Assembly (NCBI RefSeq): GCF_000819565.1
Contig: NZ_CP004393.1
Span: forward strand, 537,001-601,000
Direction: 5' to 3'
Origin: Celeribacter indicus
Lineage (GTDB): Bacteria > Pseudomonadota > Alphaproteobacteria > Rhodobacterales > Rhodobacteraceae
DNA length: 64,000 bases
Position numbers and translations under genes: made by a program. How positions within the stretch are numbered: position 1 is the first letter of the stretch; every line of letters starts with the position of its first letter. The notes under the pieces are model-generated. The model did not search any database and was not told the origin of the DNA. It saw nothing but the letters and a program-made list of their open reading frames with translations. Shown piece after piece: positions 53,280 through 62,848 of the stretch.

Positions 53280-53654
53280 ATGCGACAGCTCCCGATCCTG
53301 GTCTCCGTCCTCCTCCTGTCCGGCTGTGCCGCCGACAGCCCCGGCCTCGCCGCGGCGCGATATGCCAGCGTGGACGTCGGGGAGAACAGCTATCGCGTTT
53401 ATACGGAGGAAACCCGCGACTGCGTCGAGGTGCACCGGATCAATCCGGTGTTTCCGCCGCCCTCCCGGCGCCTCGTGCTGATCGAGATGGAAACCGCGGT
53501 GGTACAGGTGACGGGATGCCGTCTCGAGCGTGGTAGCTTCGTCGGCGATCAGGCCATCACGAAGGGGCGGCTCGATTGCACCGGGAGCGAGGGCGCGCCG
53601 CGCTGGGTCGAAGGCACCTGCAAGACGAGGCCGTGGGGCCGCTGGTCGCGCTGA
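53280..53654 (+). CDS. Hypothetical lipoprotein, 124 aa
   Basis: A short exported lipoprotein: the signal MRQLPILVSVLLLSGC ends in a lipobox (LLSGC, Cys16). The mature part has four Cys (DCVEV, TGCRLE, LDCTG, GTCKT) that could form two disulphides. No family is recognised. It begins 35 bases after the MOSC gene; a TTAA-N7-TTAA element sits between them. Confidence 0.65.
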   Translation: MRQLPILVSVLLLSGCAADSPGLAAARYASVDVGENSYRVYTEETRDCVEVHRINPVFPPPSRRLVLIEMETAVVQVTGCRLERGSFVGDQAITKGRLDCTGSEGAPRWVEGTCKTRPWGRWSR

Positions 53655-53755
53655 GGGCCTGCAACGGCGGAAGGGTGCCGGCGGTGCCGCGACCCGCGCT
53701 TGCCATGTGCTGAGTTTCGGGGCATTGGCTGGGAAAAGCGCGAGAGGTCTTTGCG

Positions 53756-53908
53756 ATGGATTATTCGAAAATGGGCGGCGCAAAGTCACCCTCCCCGGCG
53801 CCGAAACACGGCGCGCACAAGCGGCAGCAGCCGAAAGGCAAACAGGCGCCGAAGGCGGAGCTTCTGGCCCGGATGAAGGCGGCTGCGGAGAAGTCGAAGG
53901 CAAAGTGA
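53756..53908 (+). CDS. Small basic Lys-rich protein, 50 aa
   Basis: A short gene with a good ribosome binding site (GAGAGG, eight bases before ATG 53756). The product begins MDYSKMGGAK, has a Pro/Lys/Gln-rich disordered middle, and ends in a helix ELLARMKAAAEKSKAK. I recall similar small hypothetical proteins in Rhodobacteraceae, with the conserved MDYSKMG start and LLARMKAAA end, but cannot verify it here. Strong positive charge suggests nucleic-acid or ribosome association (inference). It lies 183 bp before smc. Confidence 0.7.
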   Translation: MDYSKMGGAKSPSPAPKHGAHKRQQPKGKQAPKAELLARMKAAAEKSKAK

Positions 53909-54091
53909 CGGGGCAGGGCGGGAAGGAACCGCGCCGCTGCCCGCGACGTCACCCTCTTCACGGAGGCGGATTCGCAATATTTTGGGGATAACTCCGCCGG
54001 TTTTCCCATATCTCGCGGTGTTCCCGTTGACACGCGCCGGCCGGTCCCGGACAGTTTTCGGATCCACGCTGAATCATCCGGAGGCCCCTCC

Positions 54092-57000
54092 TTGCGTTTC
54101 ACCCGTCTGCGTCTCAACGGCTTCAAGAGCTTCGTCGACCCGACCGATCTCGTGATCGCGGACGGGCTGACCGGGGTCGTCGGGCCGAACGGCTGCGGGA
54201 AATCGAACCTGCTCGAGGCGCTGCGCTGGGTGATGGGGGAGAACCGGCCGAAGGCGATGCGCGGCGCGGGGATGGAGGATGTGATCTTCGCGGGTGCCGC
54301 CTCCCGGCCTGCGCGCAACTTCGCCGAGGTGGCGCTCACGATCGATAATTCCGAACGGCTCGCTCCCGCCGGATTCAACGATCAGGACAGTCTCGAAATC
54401 ATCCGCCGCATCACCCGTGACGCGGGGTCGGCCTATCGTGTCAACACGAAGGACGTGCGTGCGCGCGACGTCTCGATGCTCTTCGCGGACGCCTCGACCG
54501 GGGCGCATTCGCCCGCCCTCGTGCGGCAGGGGCAGATTTCCGAACTCATCAACGCGAAGCCCACGGCGCGCCGCCGCGTGCTCGAGGAGGCCGCCGGGAT
54601 CTCCGGGCTTTACCAGCGGCGGCACGAGGCCGAGCTGAAGCTCAAGGGGACGGAGACGAATCTGGCGCGCGTGGACGATGTCGTCGAACAGCTCGCAGGC
54701 CAGCTCGCCTCTCTCGCGCGTCAGGCCCGTCAGGCCGCGCGTTACCGCGAAATCGGCACGGAGTTGCGCCACGCCGAGGGGCTTTTGCACTACCGCCGCT
54801 GGCTTGATGCCGATCAGGCGCGACGCGACGCGGAGGAGGTTCTGCGCACCCGGCTCCGGCAGGCGGCGGAGGCGGAGCGGCTGGCACGCGAGGGTGCGAA
54901 GCAGCGCGAGGCGCGCGAAAGCGCCCTGCCGCCGCTGCGCGAGGAGGAGGCCATTGCCGCCGCCGTCCTCCAGCGTCTCACCGTCTCCCGCGACCAGCTT
55001 GCCGAGGAGGAGACGCGCGCCCGCGAGGCGATCGCCACCCTGACCCGCCGGATCGAACAGCTCGCCGCCGATATGGCACGCGAGGAGCAGTTGAACCGCG
55101 ACGCGGACGACACCATTGCCCGGCTCGAATGGGAACAGAAGGAACTCGTCAAGGCCTCCGAAGGGCATGGCCAGCGGCTTAGCCAGTCCTCGGCGGAGGC
55201 CGCGGAGGCGAGCCAGATCCTCGCGGACCGGGAGACGGCGCTGACGCAGATGACGGAAGACGTCGCCCGCCTCGCCGCGCGACATCAATCCGCGACCCGG
55301 CTTGTGGAGGACAATCGCAAATCGCTCGAACGCGCCCGGTCGGAGGCGGATCGGGCGCGGGCGGCGGTCGCTGACGGGGAACAGGCGCTCGGCCGCTCGG
55401 CCGAGGCGCTCGACATGGCGGAGGCGGCACAGGAAGAGGCGCAGGCGCGGGCCGAGGAGACGGAGGCCGCGCTGATGGCCGCCGACGATGCCCGGACCGA
55501 GGCGCAGACGCGGGAGGCCCAGGCCCGCGCCGCCCGCTCGGAAGCCGAGGGCGAGGTCGGCGCGCTGAAGGCCGAGGTCGCGGCGCTCGCACGCATGCTC
55601 GAACGCGACCAGATCGCGGGAACGCAGATCCTCGATCTCGTGCGGGTCAAACCGGGATATGAAAAGGCCTTCGGTGCTGCCCTCTCCGACGATCTGAGAC
55701 AGCCGAAGATCGAAAGCTACCAGGCCTCCGGCTGGGTTGCGCTGCCCGATTACGAGGACGAGCCGGACCTGCCGATGGGGGTGGAGCCCCTGTCCGAACA
55801 CGTCGAGGTGCCGCCGGTCCTGTCCCGTCGCATCACGCAGGTCGGGCTGGTGAAGGCCGAGGAGGGGGCGCGGCTTCAGGCCGATCTCGAGTCCGGCCAG
55901 CGGCTCGTCTCGCGCGAGGGCGACATGTGGCGTTGGGACGGTTTCCGCGCCGGTGCCGAAGACGCGCCATCCGCCGCGGCACTCAGGCTGCAACAGCTCA
56001 ACCGTCTCGAAGAACTGAAACAGGATCTCGTGGGTGCGGAGGCGAAGGCGGCGGGCGCGGCCCAGGCGCATGACCATCTCAAGGCGGAACTCCTCCGCCT
56101 GACCGAGGAGGATCGCGTCGCGCGCGAGGCCCGGCGCGAGGCGGATCGGGCGCTGTCGGAGGCTGCACGGGCGCTTTCGCGGGCGGAAAACGACCGAACC
56201 CTCGCCGAGGGCAAGGTCGAGACCCTGGGCCTTGCCGTGGCACGTCACGAGGACGAGGCACGCGCCTCCGAGCAGCGGCTGCGCGAGGCGGAGACGGCGC
56301 TACGCGAATTGCCCGATCTCGATGCCGCGCGGGCGGAGATCGAACAGGTCAAGCTCACGGTGGAGGCGGCGCGGATCACGATGATGACCCGGCGTTCGTC
56401 CCATGACGAGATCCGCCGCGAGGGCGAGGCCCGCACCCGCCGGTCGCAGGAGGTGACGAAGGAGCTTTCGGGCTGGCGGCACCGGCTGGAGACGGCAGGC
56501 CGGCGGATCGCGGAATTGCGTGAGCGGAAGGAAAGTTCGCAAGAGGATCTCGAGGAGGCGGCCGCCCGGCCGGAGGAGATCGCCGATCAGCGCGAGATGC
56601 TGATGGAGCAGATTGCCGCGGCGGAGACTCGGCGCGAGACGGCGGCGGATGCGCTGGCGACGGCGGAAACCGCACTGCGCGACGCGGTGAGCGCCGAGCG
56701 GGAGGCGGAGCGTGTGGCTTCCGAGGCGCGCGAGATCCGGGCTGCGGCCGAGGCCCGGCGCGATGCGGCGCGCGAAACCGTCGAGGCGGCGGTCGAGCGC
56801 ATTCGCGAGGAGCTGGAAACGACACCGGCGCGGCTGCTCACGGAGCTTGACGTGGATCCGGCCACGATCCCTCCGCACGAGACGATCGAGGTGGACGTGA
56901 ACCGTCTCAGGCGCCTGCGCGACAGTCTCGGCGCGGTGAACCTGCGTGCCGAGGAGGATGCGAAGGAGGTGCGCGAGGAGCACGATACCCTCGTGAAGGA

Positions 57001-57547
57001 AAAGGAGGATCTGGAAGAGGCGGTGAAGACGCTGCGCTCGGGCATCGCCTCGCTGAACCGGGAGGGGCGCGAACGGCTGCTGACGGCCTTCGAGCAGGTG
57101 AACGCGAATTTCACCATGCTTTTTACCCATTTGTTCGGCGGTGGCGACGCAAGGCTCATGATGGTCGAAAGCGACGATCCGCTCGAGGCCGGGCTCGAGA
57201 TCATGTGCCAGCCGCCGGGCAAGAAGCTTTCGACCCTGTCGCTGCTGTCAGGGGGCGAGCAGACGCTCACGGCGCTTGCGCTGATCTTCGCGGTCTTCAT
57301 GGCCAATCCCGCACCGATCTGCGTCCTCGACGAGGTCGATGCGCCGCTCGATGATGCGAATGTCACGCGGTTCTGCGACATGCTCGACGAGATGACCCAG
57401 CGCACCGATACGCGTTTCCTCGTCATCACCCACCACGCCGTGACCATGGCACGCATGGACAGGCTGTTCGGTGTGACGATGCAGGAACAGGGCGTGAGCC
57501 AGCTCGTCTCCGTCGATCTCAAGAAAGCCGAAGCTCTGGTCGCGTGA
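54092..57547 (+). CDS. smc: Chromosome segregation protein SMC
   Basis: A 1151-aa condensin ATPase. Walker A is GPNGCGKS (31-38); two long coiled coils (about 170-500 and 650-990) flank the hinge (about 505-640); the C-terminal head has the signature LSGGEQ (1052-1057) and Walker B VLDEVDAPLDD with Asp1080/Glu1081. It starts at a TTG preceded by GGAGG. ScpA and ScpB genes are not nearby. It organises and segregates the chromosome. Confidence 0.97.
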   Translation: MRFTRLRLNGFKSFVDPTDLVIADGLTGVVGPNGCGKSNLLEALRWVMGENRPKAMRGAGMEDVIFAGAASRPARNFAEVALTIDNSERLAPAGFNDQDSLEIIRRITRDAGSAYRVNTKDVRARDVSMLFADASTGAHSPALVRQGQISELINAKPTARRRVLEEAAGISGLYQRRHEAELKLKGTETNLARVDDVVEQLAGQLASLARQARQAARYREIGTELRHAEGLLHYRRWLDADQARRDAEEVLRTRLRQAAEAERLAREGAKQREARESALPPLREEEAIAAAVLQRLTVSRDQLAEEETRAREAIATLTRRIEQLAADMAREEQLNRDADDTIARLEWEQKELVKASEGHGQRLSQSSAEAAEASQILADRETALTQMTEDVARLAARHQSATRLVEDNRKSLERARSEADRARAAVADGEQALGRSAEALDMAEAAQEEAQARAEETEAALMAADDARTEAQTREAQARAARSEAEGEVGALKAEVAALARMLERDQIAGTQILDLVRVKPGYEKAFGAALSDDLRQPKIESYQASGWVALPDYEDEPDLPMGVEPLSEHVEVPPVLSRRITQVGLVKAEEGARLQADLESGQRLVSREGDMWRWDGFRAGAEDAPSAAALRLQQLNRLEELKQDLVGAEAKAAGAAQAHDHLKAELLRLTEEDRVAREARREADRALSEAARALSRAENDRTLAEGKVETLGLAVARHEDEARASEQRLREAETALRELPDLDAARAEIEQVKLTVEAARITMMTRRSSHDEIRREGEARTRRSQEVTKELSGWRHRLETAGRRIAELRERKESSQEDLEEAAARPEEIADQREMLMEQIAAAETRRETAADALATAETALRDAVSAEREAERVASEAREIRAAAEARRDAARETVEAAVERIREELETTPARLLTELDVDPATIPPHETIEVDVNRLRRLRDSLGAVNLRAEEDAKEVREEHDTLVKEKEDLEEAVKTLRSGIASLNREGRERLLTAFEQVNANFTMLFTHLFGGGDARLMMVESDDPLEAGLEIMCQPPGKKLSTLSLLSGGEQTLTALALIFAVFMANPAPICVLDEVDAPLDDANVTRFCDMLDEMTQRTDTRFLVITHHAVTMARMDRLFGVTMQEQGVSQLVSVDLKKAEALVA

Positions 57548-57588
57548 CGTTTCGCGCGATCAGAGCCGGATATTCTGTTCTGGTTTGA

Positions 57589-58764
57589 TCAAAGGCGGGA
57601 GAGCAGCGTTGTCGTCGGCCAGGCGTCCGCAGGCATCCCGAGACGGATCTGTTCCTTCTGGACCGCCTCGCGGGTCTTCTCCCCCAGGATTCCGTCGACC
57701 CCGCCCACGTCATGCCCCCGCGCCTGGAGTTTCTGCTGGAGCTGTTTCATCTGGGCCCCCGACAGGCCCGGCTCCGGATTTCCGGCCGCATAGACCGGCG
57801 CCCCCTCGAGACGGGTGGCGAAATAGGCGGCCGTGGTCACGTAGACGAAACTCTTGTTCCATTCGAAAAAGACGTCGAAATTCGGATAAGCGAGAAAGGC
57901 CGGCCCGTTGCGCCCCATCGGCAGGAGCAGCGAGGCGGGAAGGTTCGATGCCGCGAAGGAGCCGCTGCGGGGTTTCACGCCAAGCTGCGCCCAGTCGCCC
58001 ACGGGCAGTTCGTGGTCGAGACCGGTTCTCGACCAGTCGAGGCCTTGCGGCACCACGACCTCCTGAAGCCAGGGTTCGTTCGGGCGCCAGCCGAGATGCC
58101 GCAGCATCTTCGCCCCGGACATGAGCGCATCGGGGGCGGAAGTCTTCAGCCGCACATGGCCGTCGCCGTCGCCGTCGACTCCGTTCTCCAGGATGTCCTT
58201 CGGCAGCATCTGGACCATGCCGATCTCTCCCGCCCAGGCACCCCTGGTGTCCGCCGGATCGAAATCTCCGTGGCGGTAGAGTTCGAGCGCGGCGAAGACC
58301 TGCGGCTGGAACAACTCCGGCCGGCGGCAGTCGTGGCTCAGGGTCATCAGGGCGTTGAGCGTGTTGAAATCGCCCTGTACCTGACCGAAGTCGGTCTCGA
58401 GCGCCCAGAAGGCGAGAAGCACGCCGCGGGATACGCCGAACTCGCGTTCGATCCGGTCGAAGACGCCCTGTTGGCGCGACGCATTGGCAGCGCCGTTCTG
58501 GATCCGGTTCTGGCTGATGACCGCGCGGGAAAACTCGATGAAATCCTTCTGGAAGATTCCCTGCGCGCGATCGGCCCGGATCACTGCGGGATCGTGGCGG
58601 GCGGAGGCGAAGAACCGGTCCACCGTCGCGGCATCGTAGCCGCGGGACATGGCTTCGTTTTTTATCTGGCTCACGAAGGAGCCGAAATCTCCCCCGCATT
58701 TGACCTGCGCCAGGGAGGGCGTGGCAAGGAGGAGGAGAGGGAGCGCAAGGCTGAGGGACCGCAT
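57589..58764 (-). CDS. Membrane-bound-type lytic murein transglycosylase (MltB-like)
   Basis: A 391-aa exported transglycosylase. The signal peptide (1-20) ends SLAQ. The SLT-type domain covers about 25-320, with catalytic Glu in FWALETDFGQVQGDF and GEIGMVQMLPKDI. A C-terminal peptidoglycan-binding domain (PG_binding_1) follows: QMKQLQQKLQARGHDVGGVDGILGEKTREAV. Unlike E. coli MltB it lacks a lipobox and is therefore soluble. Its 3' end lies 41 bases from smc, convergent. Confidence 0.93.
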   Translation of the reverse strand: MRSLSLALPLLLLATPSLAQVKCGGDFGSFVSQIKNEAMSRGYDAATVDRFFASARHDPAVIRADRAQGIFQKDFIEFSRAVISQNRIQNGAANASRQQGVFDRIEREFGVSRGVLLAFWALETDFGQVQGDFNTLNALMTLSHDCRRPELFQPQVFAALELYRHGDFDPADTRGAWAGEIGMVQMLPKDILENGVDGDGDGHVRLKTSAPDALMSGAKMLRHLGWRPNEPWLQEVVVPQGLDWSRTGLDHELPVGDWAQLGVKPRSGSFAASNLPASLLLPMGRNGPAFLAYPNFDVFFEWNKSFVYVTTAAYFATRLEGAPVYAAGNPEPGLSGAQMKQLQQKLQARGHDVGGVDGILGEKTREAVQKEQIRLGMPADAWPTTTLLSRL

Positions 58765-58816
58765 GATATCACCTGTAAGACACGAGTTCGGCGTCACCCT
58801 AGCCGCGCGGGGGAGT

Positions 58817-59722
58817 TCAGGCAAATGACAGAATGACGAGGAGGGTGAGGCAGACGGCCCAGGCGACCCAGAGGCGCACGCAGGCGGCGTCGATGTCGTG
58901 CGGCGTCAGGGACCGGCGGCCCTCGGGATTGACCCAGGGATACTCCGTCCGCACGCCGTCATAGCTGCGCGGTCCCGACAGCGCGAGGCCGAGGCTGCGC
59001 GACAGCGCCGCTTCGGGCCAGCCAGCGTTCGGCGAGCGGTGGCGCCGCGCCTCCGCGACGATGCCGCGCCAGAGGCTCGGCGGGCGACTCCAGGGAAACA
59101 GGAGAAGCGCGGTCAGGCGCGCGGGCACGAGGTTGAGGAGATCGTCGAGCCGCGCTGCCGCCCAGCCGAAGTCGCGATGCCGCTCCGTGCGGTACCCGAT
59201 CATGCTGTCGGCGGTGTTGACCGCCTTGTAGACGAGCATGCCGGGAAGGCCGAACAGCAGAAACCAGAAGGCGGGCGCGATCACCCCGTCGGAGAAATTC
59301 TCCGCCGCGGATTCGATCGCGGCCCGCGCCACCGCATCGCCGTCCATTTCGGTCGTATCCCGGCCCACGATCATCGCGACCGCGGCGCGCCCTTCGGCGA
59401 GGGAAAGTTCGAGCGCGCGGGCAACGGCGCGTACATGCTCGATCAGCGATTTATGCGCGAGAAGGATCGCGGCGCCGATCACTTCGAGGGACGGAAACCG
59501 GGCGAGGATCAGCCCCAGCGCCGCGCTTCCGAGGACCAGCCCGGCGACGAGCGCCACGCCCTTTGCCTTGCGGCCCCTCCCGCGGTTGAGGGCACGGTCG
59601 GCCCGGCCAATGAGCCGCCCGAGAAGCACCGCGGGATGCGGAACGCGAGACCAGAGCCATCCCGGCTCCCCCAGCACCGCGTCGAGCGCCATCGCGAGGG
59701 CGAGCAGGCAAGCCGTGCTCAC
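58817..59722 (-). CDS. cbiB: Adenosylcobinamide-phosphate synthase CbiB
   Basis: A 301-aa membrane enzyme that attaches aminopropanol phosphate to adenosylcobyric acid. The start [32 protein letters not shown] is diagnostic, as are [36 protein letters not shown] and [14 protein letters not shown]. Also called CobD in the Pseudomonas nomenclature. The GTG start overlaps the cobC stop (GTGA), so the two enzymes that make and use aminopropanol phosphate are translated together. Confidence 0.95.
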   Translation of the reverse strand: MSTACLLALAMALDAVLGEPGWLWSRVPHPAVLLGRLIGRADRALNRGRGRKAKGVALVAGLVLGSAALGLILARFPSLEVIGAAILLAHKSLIEHVRAVARALELSLAEGRAAVAMIVGRDTTEMDGDAVARAAIESAAENFSDGVIAPAFWFLLFGLPGMLVYKAVNTADSMIGYRTERHRDFGWAAARLDDLLNLVPARLTALLLFPWSRPPSLWRGIVAEARRHRSPNAGWPEAALSRSLGLALSGPRSYDGVRTEYPWVNPEGRRSLTPHDIDAACVRLWVAWAVCLTLLVILSFA

Positions 59723-60675
59723 AACGCCGCCTCGAGCTGCTGCCAGCGCTCCGGCGCGGGAAGCCCGAGCCGCAGCCAGCGCGTCGAATAGGGAAAGATC
59801 CGGGACCAGACTTTCCCGCGGGCGAGACGGTCCTGCCAGTCCTGCGCATCGTCGACTTCGTAGAGGCGGAACAGCGTGGCGCCACCCACGGATCTTGCGT
59901 CCTTCTTGTGCATTATGGCGTCAAGGCGCGCAGAATCCTGTGCCAGTCGCGCGCGGGTCGCCTGCGCCCAGCTTTCGTCCCCGAGCGCCCGCGCTCCGAG
60001 ATCGAGGGCGGGGCCCGAGACAGACCACGGACCAAGAAGGTCTTCGATCGAGGGACGATCTTTGGGACGTAAGGTCTCCCGCCGTCCGATGGCGAAGCCG
60101 AGGCGCAGCCCGGCGAGCCCCCAGAACTTGCCGAAGGATTTGAGGACCACGACGCCCTGCTCGGCCGTCCGAGCGACATGCGACCGCTCCGGCATCACGT
60201 CGCAGAAGCTCTCGTCGATGATCGTCAGCGCCCGTCCGCCGAGCGCGCCGGCGGGACAGAGGCGGCCATCGGGATTGTTCGGATGGACATGGACATGAAC
60301 CGGCGCGCGGGGATCCTCCCCCCCCTGCCGGCCATGGGCGCGAAAAGCGGCCGCGTGTTCGTTATAGGTCGGCCCCGGAATATGGACGCGGTCCTCTCCG
60401 CTCAGAGCGGGCATGCGCGCGATCAGGCTGGAGGCGCCGGGGGCGGCCACGATCTCCGCCGTGTCCGGCACGTTCCAGAAGGTTCGCGCGGCGCGGATCA
60501 GGCGGTCCCGTGCCGCCGTGTCGGGAAGGGCGGTCCAGCTTTCGGCGGGGATGGGACCGACCGGATAGGGCACCGGGTTGATCCCCGTCGACAGGTCGAG
60601 CCAGTCGGATTTCGGCCCGCCATACTGCGCCACGGCAGCATCGAGGCCGCCGCCGTGATCGCGTCCCCCGTTCAT
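59719..60675 (-). CDS. cobC: Threonine-phosphate decarboxylase (CobC)
   Basis: A 318-aa PLP enzyme that turns threonine phosphate into aminopropanol phosphate for the cobalamin side chain. Landmarks: [39 protein letters not shown], and PLP Lys in [22 protein letters not shown] 60675 with GGGAAAGG upstream gives the usual N-terminus. The frame stays open for 30 codons to another ATG at 60765, and a 12-base C tract (minus strand) lies in that extension. Coupled to cbiB. Confidence 0.93.
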   Translation of the reverse strand: MNGGRDHGGGLDAAVAQYGGPKSDWLDLSTGINPVPYPVGPIPAESWTALPDTAARDRLIRAARTFWNVPDTAEIVAAPGASSLIARMPALSGEDRVHIPGPTYNEHAAAFRAHGRQGGEDPRAPVHVHVHPNNPDGRLCPAGALGGRALTIIDESFCDVMPERSHVARTAEQGVVVLKSFGKFWGLAGLRLGFAIGRRETLRPKDRPSIEDLLGPWSVSGPALDLGARALGDESWAQATRARLAQDSARLDAIMHKKDARSVGGATLFRLYEVDDAQDWQDRLARGKVWSRIFPYSTRWLRLGLPAPERWQQLEAAL

Positions 60676-60706
60676 CGCGCCTTTCCCGCGATCCCGTCCG
60701 GAGTGT

Positions 60707-60718
60707 GGGGGGGGGGGG
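60707..60718. repeat. Homopolymer of 12 G (C on the minus strand)
   Basis: An uninterrupted run of 12 G, 32 bp upstream of the cobC ATG. Runs this long are prone to replication slippage. It lies in the cobC leader or, if the ATG at 60765 is used, in codons for a Pro run. Confidence 0.9.
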
Positions 60719-60798
60719 TCGCAAGGGGTGCGGGGCCGGGAGGAGGGGGCAGGAGCGTGGGTCATGGCGCCTGTTTTGCCAGCCTGCGGGACAAGCGC

Positions 60799-60816
60799 AA
60801 GATAAAATCTTATCTT
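60799..60816. repeat. A/T-rich inverted repeat between cobC and a response regulator
   Basis: AAGATAA (60799-60805) and TTATCTT (60810-60816) form a perfect dyad with a 4-base spacer in the 273-bp divergent region. It may be an operator; no regulator is known. Confidence 0.5.
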
Positions 60817-60948
60817 TCGGACGTGGCGTCGCGGTGGGAATGGCGTTGACCCGGCGGACCATGCGCCGATAAGGTGGACCACCGGCTGGTCGGAAATGTT
60901 TCGAAAGGTTCGTGCCGGACTGCTGCCACGGACCTGAATCCTGAATCC

Positions 60949-61314
60949 ATGCAAGTCCTGATTGTTGAAAGTAACCCGGATCTCGCGCGGATCTGGCAGT
61001 GCCATCTGGAAGGGCAAGGCATATCCGTGACGGCCGTCACCGGACAGGAGGAGGCGATTGCCCGGCTTCACGGTCCGGCGCCGGATCTCATTGTCCTCGA
61101 TCTCGTGCTCCGCGGCGGCTCGGCCTTCGCCGTCGCAGACTACGCGCATTTCCGGCATCCCGAAACGCGCGTGATCTTCACGACGAACACGTCCTTCTTT
61201 TCAGACGGCTCGATCTTCCAGCATGCGGCGAATGCCTGTGCCTTCGTGCCGAAGCGCGTCGATCCCGACGATCTGACGGCCCTGGTGGAGCATTACGGCC
61301 AGACCGCGCCCTGA
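60949..61314 (+). CDS. Single-domain response regulator
   Basis: A 121-aa receiver domain without an output domain. Phosphoacceptor Asp51 is in LIVLDLVL, conserved Thr79 in IFTTN, and Lys102 in VPKR. The usual acidic pair near the N-terminus is Glu7-Ser8 rather than Asp-Asp, so Mg binding may be altered. ATG 60949 (MQVLIVESNPD) fits the receiver fold. No sensor kinase lies nearby. It is divergent from cobC and ends six bases before the convergent reductase gene. Confidence 0.88.
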   Translation: MQVLIVESNPDLARIWQCHLEGQGISVTAVTGQEEAIARLHGPAPDLIVLDLVLRGGSAFAVADYAHFRHPETRVIFTTNTSFFSDGSIFQHAANACAFVPKRVDPDDLTALVEHYGQTAP

Positions 61315-61320
61315 CGGAGC

Positions 61321-62295
61321 TCAGCCTCGCCCGTGCGGCGCGTCGAAGTCGAGATCGGGCGTGATCGGGATGATCCGGTGCGGATTGATCGTGTCGTGGC
61401 TGTAATGGTAGTGGCGCACGATATGGTCGAAATGGGTCGTCTCCCGGACGCCCGGCACCTGGTAAAGCTCGCGCGTATAACCCCAGAGATTGGGATAGTC
61501 CTTCAGCATGCGCTTGTTGCATTTGAAATGGCCGTGATAGACCTTGTCGAAGCGGATCAGCGTGGTGAAGAGCCGCCAGTCCGCCTCGGTCAGCGCATCC
61601 CCCGTCAGATAGCGTTTTTCGGCAAGAATGCCCTCAATCCAGTCGAGGCTGTCGAACAGCGGGCGCACGGCCTCGTCATAGGCATCCTGTGTGGTGGCGA
61701 AGCCGGCCTTGTAGACGCCATTGTTGACCGTGTCGTAGATCCGGTCGTTGAGGGCGGCGATCTCCTCCCGCTTTTCCTCCGGCCAGAAATCCTGTGTGTC
61801 CCCAGTGATCCCGTCGAAGGCGGAATTGAACATGCGGATGATCTCCGCCGATTCGTTGGACACGATCCGGCCGCTCGCCTTGTCCCAGAGCACCGGGACG
61901 GTGACGCGGCCCGAAACCTGCGGATCGGCGGCGGTGTAGACATCGCGCAGAAAAGGCTTGCCCAGGAGCGTGTCGCCCGTCGCGCCGGGAAAGTCGGTCG
62001 AAAAGCTCCAGCCATCCCTAAGCATGTCGGGATGGACGACGGAGAGGGAGATCAGTTCCCCGAGCCCCTTCAGCGCACGGAAGATCAGCGTGCGATGCGC
62101 CCAGGGGCAGGCATAGGAGACATAGAGGTGATAGCGACCGGCCTCCGCCCTGAACCCGCCCTCGCCCGAGGGACCGGCCGATCCGTCGGCGGTGACCCAG
62201 TTGCGGAATTTCGTCGTGGTGCGTTCGAACCGCCCGCCTGACGCGGATGTGTCGTACCAGCCCGTGTTCCAGACGCCGTCTTCCAGATAGCCCAT
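61321..62295 (-). CDS. Glutathionyl-hydroquinone reductase (Xi-class GST)
   Basis: A 324-aa Xi-class glutathione transferase that removes glutathione from glutathionyl-hydroquinones. The catalytic Cys63 is in the family motif YACPWAHRT; RYLTGDALTEADWRLFTTLIRFD and YHGHFKCNK are further signatures. GGGAGAAA precedes ATG 62295. Related to E. coli YqjG. It is monocistronic and divergent from the unknown gene at 62501. Confidence 0.94.
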   Translation of the reverse strand: MGYLEDGVWNTGWYDTSASGGRFERTTTKFRNWVTADGSAGPSGEGGFRAEAGRYHLYVSYACPWAHRTLIFRALKGLGELISLSVVHPDMLRDGWSFSTDFPGATGDTLLGKPFLRDVYTAADPQVSGRVTVPVLWDKASGRIVSNESAEIIRMFNSAFDGITGDTQDFWPEEKREEIAALNDRIYDTVNNGVYKAGFATTQDAYDEAVRPLFDSLDWIEGILAEKRYLTGDALTEADWRLFTTLIRFDKVYHGHFKCNKRMLKDYPNLWGYTRELYQVPGVRETTHFDHIVRHYHYSHDTINPHRIIPITPDLDFDAPHGRG

Positions 62296-62500
62296 CGCTT
62301 TCTCCCTGAATGCTTCGCAGGACAGGTAGTCCAGGACGGACCGCCCGCAAATCGCTGTCACGGCGCAGTGCCGGTGCGTGACCGCACACAGCTGACGCGA
62401 CGGAACGGGCGAAAGGTGAAATCCGTTAGCTTGACGGAAACCAAATGCCGGTCATTCTGGTTGTGTGAGTACCACGGTCCGCTGCCCCCGGAGGTCTGCC

Positions 62501-62848
62501 ATGACGGATTTTCTGCCCAAAGAGGTGCTCGAGGGTCTCGAGCTCGCGCGCAGGCGCGACCTGAAGAAAAAGAACCGCCTGCGCGTGCGGGTGGGAGAGG
62601 AAACCTATCCGATCCTGCGCAGCTGGGAGACCGGTTTTGCCCTTGATCGGGAAAATACCGAGCATCTGCGCGGGCTGGTGGACGTCTATGACGGAGCCCG
62701 GCATCTCTACCAGGCGCTGATCGTTGCCGCCCGCGAGGACGGGCACGAGATGAGCTTTGACTTCAAGCGCGCGACGCAGCATCGGGAGGGACCGCCGCTC
62801 GACTACGACCGGCCGGATGACGCGCCGGTCGGTCTCCTTCCGCGCTAA
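62501..62848 (+). CDS. Conserved hypothetical protein, 115 aa
   Basis: A small soluble protein with no named family known to me. The N-terminus has a basic stretch RRRDLKKKNRLRVRVG, followed by a beta-rich region (YPILRSWETGFAL) and a helical VYDGARHLYQALIVAAREDG. This looks like an uncharacterised PilZ-like or small barrel protein, which I cannot confirm. GGAGG precedes ATG 62501. Its stop codon abuts the stop of the convergent MalY gene with no gap. Confidence 0.65.
   Translation: MTDFLPKEVLEGLELARRRDLKKKNRLRVRVGEETYPILRSWETGFALDRENTEHLRGLVDVYDGARHLYQALIVAAREDGHEMSFDFKRATQHREGPPLDYDRPDDAPVGLLPR

Noticed and set aside
54074..56248. 724-residue minus-strand frame across smc
   Set aside because: Shadow of the long coiled-coil coding sequence; no recognisable domain.
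60676..60948. Cobalamin riboswitch before cobC
   Set aside because: No B12-box sequence on either strand in the leader region.
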